Both the position numbers and the translations under genes were made by a program. Positions 58,033 to 64,000 of a DNA stretch of 64,000 bases are shown piece after piece. The stretch is taken from NCBI GenBank assembly GCA_964653285.1, contig CAZZEX010000007.1, positions 1 through 64,000 of the forward strand. Direction: 5' to 3'. This DNA comes from CAZZEX01 sp964653285 (GTDB lineage Bacteria; Chloroflexota; Anaerolineae; B4-G1). The notes below the pieces were generated by a model. That model saw only the letters and a list, made by a program, of their open reading frames with translations, was not told where the DNA came from and ran no database searches. Within the stretch, counting starts at the first letter, position 1, and each line of letters opens with the position of its first letter.

Positions 58033-60336
58033 ATGTCCGACCAACTTCATGGCACCGTCGAGCGCGTCACCTACTATAACGAAGAGACCGGCTACTCCGT
58101 CATCCGCCTCAACGTCGAAGGCCGATCCGAGCCTGCGGGCCGAGCCTCAGGCCGAGGCCTGGTGACCGTCGTCGGCAACCTACCGGAGGTGCAGCCGGGC
58201 GAGAGCCTGCGCCTGGAGGGCACCTGGACGACCCACCCGCAGTATGGCCACCAGTTCAAGGCCGAGCGGTGCAAGCAGATCCTCCCGGCCACCATTGAGG
58301 GCCTCAAACGTTACCTGGGCTCGGGACTGGTTAAGGGGGTGGGGCCTGTCACCGCGGCCCGCGTCGTCCAGCGCTTCGGCACCGATACGCTCCGCGTGCT
58401 CGACGAGGAGCCCCGGCGGCTGCGGGAGGCGCTGGGCGTGGGACCCAAGCGGGCGGCCGCCATCGCCAAAGCCTGGGAGGAACAGAAACACATCCGCGAG
58501 GTGATGCTGTTCCTCCAGAGCCACGGCGTCACCACTGGCCTGGCCGTCAAGATCTACAAGACCTACGGTAATGACGCGCTGCGGGTAGTGCGGGAGGACC
58601 CCTACCGGCTGGCCCGCGACATCTGGGGGGTGGGCTTCAAGACCGCCGACAAAATCGCCCGCGACCTGGGGTTGCCGCCCGACGCGCCATCTCGCGTGCA
58701 GGCCGGTGTGGCCTACGCGCTGAGTCAGCAGGCCGACGAGGGCCACGTCTACGCGCCGGAGGAGGAACTGGTGGCGGAGGCAGCCCGCCTGCTCGACGTC
58801 TCCCCCGATCTGGCCAGGGCAGCCATAAAGGACCTGGACGCCGACGAGGTGGTGCGCCGCGAGACGCTGGTCTATCCTCCCCCCCTTCCCTCCCCCCCAA
58901 TGGGGGGCTTCCCTCCTTCCCCCCCCCCAATGGGGGGGAAAGAGGGGGGGCATGCAGTGCGCGAGGAACGGGCCGTCTATCTGGCCCCGTTCTACTACGG
59001 CGAGATCGGCGTTACCCGCCGCCTGCAGGGGCTGGTCGAAAGCCCCACCACCCGCCTGTTCCCTTTCCGTAACGTGGATTGGGACGCGCTGCTGGCCCAG
59101 GCTTCGGCCCAAGGCTCAGCCCGAGGGGTCACCCAGGGCTCTGCCATTGAACTCTCGGCCGAACAGCGGGAGGCCGTGCGCGCCGCGCTTACCCACAAGG
59201 TGACGGTGCTCACCGGTGGCCCGGGCACAGGCAAAACCGTCACCGTGCGCACCGTCATCGGGGCGCTGGAGGCGCTCCGCTGCCGGTATGCCCTCTGCGC
59301 CCCCACCGGTCGTGCCGCCAAACGCCTCTCGGAGGCGACGGGGCGGACCGCCAAAACCGTCCACCGGTTGTTGGAGTACTCCCCGCGGGAGGGGTTTCGC
59401 CGTAACGAGGAGAACCCGCTGGAGGTAGACTGCCTCATCGTGGACGAGGCCTCTATGCTCGACCTTCTGCTGACCAATCACCTGCTCAAAGCGGTGGACC
59501 CGGCCGCGCACGTGCTGTTCGTCGGCGACGTGGACCAACTCCCCTCCGTCGGCGCGGGCGACGTTCTGCGCGACGTCATCTCTTCCGGTCGCGCCGCCGT
59601 CGTGCAGTTGACCACCATCTTCCGCCAGGCCGCCGGCAGTCACATCGTCCTGGGGGCCCACCGCATCAACCGTGGTCAGATGCCGGTGCTGAACAAGGGG
59701 GACGATCTCTTTTTCTTCGCCAAAGAGAATCCGCAAGAGGTGGCCGACCTGATTGTAGATATTGTCCAGCGCCGTATCCCAGAGAAGTTTGGTCTCGATC
59801 CGCTGGAGGACGTGCAGGTACTAGCGCCCATGTACCGGGGCGCGGCGGGTGTATCTAACCTGAATACCCGACTGCAGGAAGCTCTCAACCAACCTGCCCC
59901 CAACCGGCCGGAGCGGCGGCTAGGCGGGCGCACGTTCAGAGTTGGAGACCGGGTCATGCAGACCACCAATAACTATGTGCTTGATGTATTCAACGGGGAT
60001 ATCGGGCGGATCGTGGTAATTGATGGGGTAAACCAAACGTTGACCGTCAGGATAGATGATCGCCCCGTGGAGTATGATTGGGCAGATGCAGGCGAGTTGG
60101 TGCATGCCTTCGCCATCTCGGTGCACAAGAGCCAGGGAGCAGAATACCCAGCAGTGGTCATGCCAGTGGTGACGCAGCACTATCTCCTTCTCTCACGTCA
60201 GATACTGTATACGGCCGTGACGAGAGCCAAGAGGTTGATGGTGTTGGTGGGTACTCGTAAGGCACTGGCAATCGCCATCCACAACAACCGCGTTGCGGAG
60301 CGACACTCCGGCCTGCGGGTTCGCCTTACCAGTTAG
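58033..60336 (+). CDS. recD2: RecD2 (RecD-like) ATP-dependent DNA helicase
   Basis: 767-aa SF1B 5'-3' helicase. An N-terminal OB-like part (DQLHGTVERVTYYNEETGYSVIRLNVEG), helix-hairpin-helix repeats (GSGLVKGVGPVTAARVVQRFG, EDPYRLARDIWGVGFKTADKIA), then the helicase: Walker A LTGGPGTGKTVT, CAPTGRAAKRLSEATGRTAKTVHRLLE, VDEASMLDL, GDVDQLPSVGAGDVLRD and the C-terminal SVHKSQGAEYPAVVMP and YTAVTRAKRLMVLVG. I chose ATG 58033, since residues before it (from 57709) are pyrimidine-rich noise. A C/G palindromic insert at 58876-58951 interrupts the frame. Confidence 0.95.
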   Translation: MSDQLHGTVERVTYYNEETGYSVIRLNVEGRSEPAGRASGRGLVTVVGNLPEVQPGESLRLEGTWTTHPQYGHQFKAERCKQILPATIEGLKRYLGSGLVKGVGPVTAARVVQRFGTDTLRVLDEEPRRLREALGVGPKRAAAIAKAWEEQKHIREVMLFLQSHGVTTGLAVKIYKTYGNDALRVVREDPYRLARDIWGVGFKTADKIARDLGLPPDAPSRVQAGVAYALSQQADEGHVYAPEEELVAEAARLLDVSPDLARAAIKDLDADEVVRRETLVYPPPLPSPPMGGFPPSPPPMGGKEGGHAVREERAVYLAPFYYGEIGVTRRLQGLVESPTTRLFPFRNVDWDALLAQASAQGSARGVTQGSAIELSAEQREAVRAALTHKVTVLTGGPGTGKTVTVRTVIGALEALRCRYALCAPTGRAAKRLSEATGRTAKTVHRLLEYSPREGFRRNEENPLEVDCLIVDEASMLDLLLTNHLLKAVDPAAHVLFVGDVDQLPSVGAGDVLRDVISSGRAAVVQLTTIFRQAAGSHIVLGAHRINRGQMPVLNKGDDLFFFAKENPQEVADLIVDIVQRRIPEKFGLDPLEDVQVLAPMYRGAAGVSNLNTRLQEALNQPAPNRPERRLGGRTFRVGDRVMQTTNNYVLDVFNGDIGRIVVIDGVNQTLTVRIDDRPVEYDWADAGELVHAFAISVHKSQGAEYPAVVMPVVTQHYLLLSRQILYTAVTRAKRLMVLVGTRKALAIAIHNNRVAERHSGLRVRLTS

Positions 60337-60534
60337 GTCACGAACCGGGTCCTCAAACTTGATCTGGCGACGGGGCACGCCTAAGTTCTGCACCAATCGG
60401 GCCGCAGCCCATTGGCGGACCGGTTCTTCCTCCACGTTGCCGTAGGTACTCTCGTCACAGCACACACGCTGGCGGAACTCGGAATCCCACTGCTCGATGG
60501 GAAACTCGCCAGGACAGGGGTCGAAACGGGGCAT
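60337..60534 (-). pseudogene. N-terminal fragment of a type I restriction R-like (HsdR_N-type) protein
   Basis: Starting at ATG 60534 the frame reads EEEPVRQWAAARLVQNLGVPRRQIKFEDPVR, the start of an HsdR_N-like nuclease domain. Beyond 60336 it continues as antisense of recD2 and has no further match. AGAGGTG stands before the ATG. Only the first 60-65 residues look genuine. Confidence 0.5.
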
Positions 60535-60595
60535 AGAACACCTCTCTTACGTTCGACTATATCGCACACTCATCTTACACGTTTACGACTGATTT

Positions 60596-60635
60596 ACAAA
60601 TAGAAAGAGCGGGAGCCTCTTGGCCCCCGCTCTTT
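60596..60635 (-). terminator. Terminator of the thrS-infC-rpmI-rplT operon
   Basis: AAAGAGCGGGaGCC and GGCcCCCGCTCTTT pair (60604-60635 on the plus strand), followed on the minus strand by CTATTTGT. GCTTTT on the other side makes it potentially bidirectional. Confidence 0.85.
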
Positions 60636-60655
60636 GCTTTTCGCCGGTAATAAGT

Positions 60656-61006
60656 CTACACCGCGCTCCTCGCCACCTCGACCAACTGAGCAAACGTCTC
60701 CGCGTCCCGCACGGCGATGTCGGCCAATATCTTGCGGTCCAACTCCACCCCGGCCTGCTTCAGGCCGTGGATAAAGCGGTTGTACGAAAGCCCATTCTGC
60801 CGCGCGGCCGCGTTGATGCGCGTGATCCACAACCGCCGCAGATCCCGCCGCCGCTGCCGTCGGTCCCGATAGGCATACCACTGCCCTTTCATCCACGCCT
60901 CGTTGGCCCGGCGGAAGAGGCGATGGCGCGTGCCGTAGTACCCCTTAGTCTGGCGGATGATCTTCTTATGACGATAGCGTGTCCTGGTTCCTCCCTTGAC
61001 TCTCAC
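60656..61006 (-). CDS. rplT: 50S ribosomal protein L20
   Basis: 116 aa. MRVKGGTRTRYRHKKIIRQTKGYYGTRHRLFRRANEAWMKGQWYAYRDRRQRRRDLRRLWITRINAAAR..LSYNRFIHGLKQAGVELDRKILADIAV: full L20 pattern. Four bases after rpmI. Confidence 0.98.
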   Translation of the reverse strand: MRVKGGTRTRYRHKKIIRQTKGYYGTRHRLFRRANEAWMKGQWYAYRDRRQRRRDLRRLWITRINAAARQNGLSYNRFIHGLKQAGVELDRKILADIAVRDAETFAQLVEVARSAV

Positions 61007-61010
61007 GGCA

Positions 61011-61232
61011 CTACTTCCCCTTTTCCTTCAGATATGGTGCCAGACGGCGCACACGCCGCTGCACGCCCCCCGACTCTACCGGAATTTTCTCGTCGTAGAG
61101 GCGCTTCGCGCGCGTGCTCTTCTTGCGCCGCAAGTGGGATTTGCCCACCTTGGTGCGCATCAACTTACCCTTGCCACCCTTCGTCCGGCGGAAGCGCTTG
61201 GATGTGGACTTGTGAGTCTTGATCTTCGGCAT
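61011..61232 (-). CDS. rpmI: 50S ribosomal protein L35
   Basis: 73 aa. MPKIKTHKSTSKRFRRTKGGKGKLMRTKVGKSHLRRKKSTRAKRLYD is the L35 core; the C-terminal ten residues extend slightly beyond the usual 65. Lies between infC and rplT. Confidence 0.98.
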   Translation of the reverse strand: MPKIKTHKSTSKRFRRTKGGKGKLMRTKVGKSHLRRKKSTRAKRLYDEKIPVESGGVQRRVRRLAPYLKEKGK

Positions 61233-61248
61233 TCTGCTACCTCTTCTC

Positions 61249-61803
61249 CTACCTTTTGGTGCCGCCTTTCTTTGCCGGCGCCAGAACCATCAGCATCGTG
61301 CGTCCCTCCAGGTTCGGCTTTTGCTCGACCATCGCCACGTCGGATAGTTCCTCAGCAATCTGCGTCAGTTGCTCGCGAGCGATCTCGGGATAGCTGATCT
61401 CACGGCCCCGGAAGCGAATACGCACCTTCACCTTCATCCCGTCTTCCAACCAACGTCGGGCATCACGAACCTTGAAAGATCTGTGATGATCGGTTGTCTT
61501 AGGACGTAGACGGATCTCTTTGACCTCGATCTGTTTCTGTGCTTTACGCGCCTCTCGTTCCCGCTTTGCCTGCTGGTACATAAACTTGCCATAGTCCATC
61601 ACCCGGGCAACAGGGGGGTCCGCAGTCGGTGACACTTCCACCAGATCCAGGTCACGAGCGTGGGCAGCCGCTAATGCTTCAGATAACGGCACGATGCCCA
61701 CGTGGGCGCCGTCGGCGTCAACAAGCCGGACCTGGGGAGCCCGGATTTGGTGGTTCAAGCGGTACTTTATTCGCTTGTCAGCACGATATTTCGTTTTCCT
61801 AAT
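61249..61803 (-). CDS. infC: Translation initiation factor IF-3
   Basis: 184 aa. N-terminal domain RIKYRLNHQIRAPQVRLVDADGAHVGIVPLSEALAAAHARDLDLVEVSPTADPPVARVMDYGKFMYQ and C-terminal domain EIRLRPKTTDHHRSFKVRDARRWLEDGMKVKVRIRFRGREI. No ATG/GTG/TTG suits the start; ATT at 61803 lies 8 bases after a perfect AGGAGG (61817-61812), so an AUU start is proposed, as known for infC in other bacteria, where IF-3 represses its own translation. Confidence 0.95.
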   Translation of the reverse strand: MRKTKYRADKRIKYRLNHQIRAPQVRLVDADGAHVGIVPLSEALAAAHARDLDLVEVSPTADPPVARVMDYGKFMYQQAKREREARKAQKQIEVKEIRLRPKTTDHHRSFKVRDARRWLEDGMKVKVRIRFRGREISYPEIAREQLTQIAEELSDVAMVEQKPNLEGRTMLMVLAPAKKGGTKR

Positions 61804-61900
61804 TCGGTCTACCTCCTCGCAAGTGAGCCAATCATGTGTGCACGATGGGGATGATAACACAATTGCAAAAAGGTGTCAAATCATCCCAGGTGGCTGTCAG

Positions 61901-63688
61901 TCAGAGCGGTCGTTTCTCCGCCACCGCATCCTGCGCCAGTGCAATGAAATCATCCACGGACATCGCGCCGGGCACATTCCCGTCGCGCAGCCGCAGGTTC
62001 ACCTGGTCGGCATCCATCTCCCGATTACCGATGACGAGCATGTATGGAACCCTCTGCATCTGGGCATCACGGATCTTGGCCTGCATGCGCTCGCTCGAGT
62101 CGTCCACCTCAACCCGTAGCCCGGCCGCTCGCAGTTGCTCCGCTACAGAGCGGGCATAATCCACGTGACGGTCGGCGATGGGGATGAGCACTACCTGTAC
62201 AGGGCTCAACCACGCCGGGAAAGCACCTCCGTAGTGTTCCACAAGGACGCCGAAGAACCGCTCCAGGCTCCCTAGCAGCGCCCGATGCACCATGTACGGT
62301 CGGTGTTCCTTCCCGTCCTCGCCTACGTAGGTCATGTCGAACCGTTCCGGCAGGTTGAAGTCGAACTGAATCGTCGTCAACTGCCAGGTTCGGCCTAGGG
62401 CGTCCTTGACGTGGATGTCAATCTTGGGCCCGTAGAAGGCCCCGCCCCCCTCGTCCACTTCGTAGGACAGCCCCTCCGCCTCGATGGCCTGGCGCAGGCT
62501 CTCCTGGGCCTGCGTCCACCGCTCTGGTTCCCCCACGTGATTCTCTGGCATCGTCGCCAGGTAGACGTGGAAGTCCGAGAAGCCAAAGGCCCGTAACAGA
62601 TCAAGCGAGAAACGCAATACGCGCAAGATCTCGCCCTCGATCTGCTCCGGTGTGCAGAAGATGTGGGCGTCGTCCTGGGTAAAGCCGCGCACCCGCAGGA
62701 GGCCATGCAACACGCCGCTGCGCTCGTACCGGTAGACTGTCCCCAGTTCCGCCCACCGAAGCGGCAGTTCCCGGTAGGAACGGATGTGGGTCTTGTAGAT
62801 CAGGATGTGGAAGGGGCAGTTCATTGGCTTCAGGAAGTACTCCACCTCCTCGATGTCCATCGGGGAGTACATGCTATCCCGGTAGAAATCCAGGTGCCCA
62901 GACCGCTGCCATAGTTCCGCCTTGCCGATGTGAGGGGTGAAGACGATCTCGTAGCCCCCCTCGCGATGGCGTGCCCGCCAGAAGTCCTCAATGATCTGGC
63001 GGACGCGGCCTCCCTTGGGGTGCCAGTAGGCCATCCCCGCGCCGCCCTCTTCGTGGAAACTGATCAGGTCCAACTCTTTGATCAGCCGGCGGTGGTCTCG
63101 CTTCTCCACCTCCTCCTGCCAGGCCAGGAACTCGTCCAGTTGCTGCACCGTCTCCCAGGCCGTGCCGTAGATGCGCTGGAGCATCGGGCGGCGCTCGTCG
63201 CCGCGCCAGTAAGCCCCAGCCACGCTGAGCAACTTGATCGCGTCGGGGTTGATTTCCCGCGTGCTGCTCACGTGCGGCCCCCGGCACAGGTCTACGAACG
63301 GGCCACTTCGGTAGATCGAGAGTTTGGGCGCTTCCTCCAGCGGCTCACCGTACTCGTCCGTTCCGGCGGAGAGGATACCGTCAATCAACTCCAGCTTATA
63401 GGGTTGATCGGCGAAGATCTGGCGTGCCTCCTCTTCGTCAACCTCCTGGTAGATGAAGTCATGCCCCTCGGCGATGATCTCTCGCATGCGGGCCTCGATC
63501 TCCTCCAGGTCCTCCGGCGTGAGCGGTCGAGGCAGGTCGAAGTCGTAGTAGAAGCCGTTTTCTATCGGCGGGCCGATAGCGATCAACCCGTCGGGAAACT
63601 TTTCCAGGACCGCCTGGGCCATCACGTGCGATGTTGAGTGACGCAGTCGGTAAAGGCGACTTTCTTCGTATTTCACTTTCTCAGCCAT
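61901..63688 (-). CDS. thrS: Threonyl-tRNA synthetase without the N-terminal TGS domain
   Basis: 595 aa. It begins directly with the editing domain (RHSTSHVMAQAVLEKFPDG with H-x3-H, and LCRGPHVSSTREI with the C-x3-H pair). The class II core has YWHPKGGRVRQIIEDF, MNCPFHILIY (zinc Cys), YRYERSGVLHGLLRVRGFTQDDAHIFC and FYGPKIDIHVKDALGRTWQLTTIQFDFNLPERF. The anticodon domain ends the protein. The usual TGS domain (about 60 aa) is absent. ATG 63688 follows AGGAGG. Controlled by the T-box leader upstream. Confidence 0.96.
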   Translation of the reverse strand: MAEKVKYEESRLYRLRHSTSHVMAQAVLEKFPDGLIAIGPPIENGFYYDFDLPRPLTPEDLEEIEARMREIIAEGHDFIYQEVDEEEARQIFADQPYKLELIDGILSAGTDEYGEPLEEAPKLSIYRSGPFVDLCRGPHVSSTREINPDAIKLLSVAGAYWRGDERRPMLQRIYGTAWETVQQLDEFLAWQEEVEKRDHRRLIKELDLISFHEEGGAGMAYWHPKGGRVRQIIEDFWRARHREGGYEIVFTPHIGKAELWQRSGHLDFYRDSMYSPMDIEEVEYFLKPMNCPFHILIYKTHIRSYRELPLRWAELGTVYRYERSGVLHGLLRVRGFTQDDAHIFCTPEQIEGEILRVLRFSLDLLRAFGFSDFHVYLATMPENHVGEPERWTQAQESLRQAIEAEGLSYEVDEGGGAFYGPKIDIHVKDALGRTWQLTTIQFDFNLPERFDMTYVGEDGKEHRPYMVHRALLGSLERFFGVLVEHYGGAFPAWLSPVQVVLIPIADRHVDYARSVAEQLRAAGLRVEVDDSSERMQAKIRDAQMQRVPYMLVIGNREMDADQVNLRLRDGNVPGAMSVDDFIALAQDAVAEKRPL

Positions 63689-63796
63689 TGTTTTCCTCCT
63701 CATACGTGATCGGATGGGTTGCATACCAAAGCGTGCGAATAGTTCCAGTGTCCTCGTCAGTCTTCCAGTGTCCTCGTCAGTCATTGATTGGCCCTC

Positions 63797-64000
63797 CTAT
63801 ACAAAAACCCCCACGCCTTGGGGCGTGGGGATCTCCTCCGTGGTTCCACCCAAGTTCGACAACGGATTGTCCATTAACACCGTTGACGCACTCTGAGGCG
63901 ATAACGGGCCTTACCCGGAGCCCCATACTCTCGCCCGGAGGCAATTTGAGGGACCCACTCGCGGGGGGTTTTCCTGCCCGTCCGGTCGAGGGGACTTTCA
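63797..64000 (-). promoter_or_regulatory. T-box riboswitch upstream of thrS (5' end at or beyond window edge)
   Basis: The conserved T-box TGGGTGGAACCACGG is at 63852-63838 on the minus strand and is followed by the intrinsic terminator at 63802. Upstream sequence (63860-64000) is rich in hairpins, including AGAGTA and GGGTAAGGCCC segments as in Stem I/III. Uncharged tRNA-Thr should bind and allow transcription of thrS-infC-rpmI-rplT. I could not place the specifier codon with confidence, and part of Stem I may lie outside the window. Confidence 0.85.
63802..63831 (-). terminator. Terminator of the thrS T-box leader
   Basis: On the minus strand CCCCACGCC-CCAA-GGCGTGGGG followed by GTTTTTGT. 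It lies just after the T-box sequence, as expected for tRNA-dependent antitermination. Confidence 0.9.

Overview
The window is high-GC bacterial chromosome. Gene content and style suggest Chloroflexota, probably Anaerolineae-like: vegetative sigma factor after a DUF177 gene, SpoVS without other sporulation genes, V4R and DRTGG proteins, TP-rich lipoproteins, an NB-ARC/TPR protein, and a SNF2 helicase with a SWIM partner. This is judged from gene content only; no rRNA lies in the window.

Layout: 1-1916 is the 3' part of valS. 2163-11453 carries the carboxyltransferase (12S/MmdA-like), 5S-like and biotin-carrier subunits of a methylmalonyl-CoA/oxaloacetate transcarboxylase. They are split by a block with a STAND-TPR protein, an AAA ATPase, a cupin and a frameshifted double GxxExxY gene. 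11618-14584 is a class A PBP. 14660-16139 (minus) is V4R and GNAT. 16343-20142 is recA-recX-rny. 20143-23483 (minus) is two tandem LysM/M23 peptidases and rdgB. 23778-28151 is DUF177, rpoD, metG and a lipoprotein. 28484-34342 is an acyl-CoA synthetase/lyase cluster: a SucC-like subunit fused to a ferredoxin-like tail, a SucD-like subunit, a HAD protein, a citryl-CoA-lyase-like protein and a nitroreductase, interrupted by a broken DUF3800 pair. 34376-38043 has a MazEF-type module, UbiD, SpoVS, a PHP protein and a short EACC1-like protein. 38182-39320 is holB diverging from tRNA-Val(GAC). 39432-46309 is an alpha-CTD-like/SNF2 fusion and its SWIM partner, separated by an AT-richer restriction-modification pair. 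46320-53379 has a lipoprotein, methylmalonyl-CoA epimerase, miaB, a third M23 peptidase, a phosphodiesterase and sat. 53585-57613 (minus) has hypBA, a DRTGG/CBS/HATPase regulatory set and a stretch of gene fragments. 58033-60336 is recD2. 60656-64000 (minus) is thrS-infC-rpmI-rplT behind a T-box leader.

How the genes fit together: the transcarboxylase subunits and the epimerase (47871) belong to methylmalonyl-CoA metabolism; the SucCD-like/lyase cluster suggests ATP-dependent CoA ligation followed by C-C cleavage. RecA, RecX, RecD2, HolB and SNF2 are genome maintenance.

The most unusual signals are: (1) several families of palindromic or C/G-rich repeats inserted in frame inside conserved genes (valS, PBP, SNF2, miaB, sat, recD2); (2) a divergent promoter pair sharing one palindromic -35 box, and three genes whose predicted transcripts start at or within about two bases of the ATG; (3) accessory cassettes that repeatedly sit between genes normally found together; (4) a SucC-ferredoxin fusion and an alpha-CTD-SNF2 fusion. 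All functional statements come from reading the sequence and family knowledge; nothing was searched.
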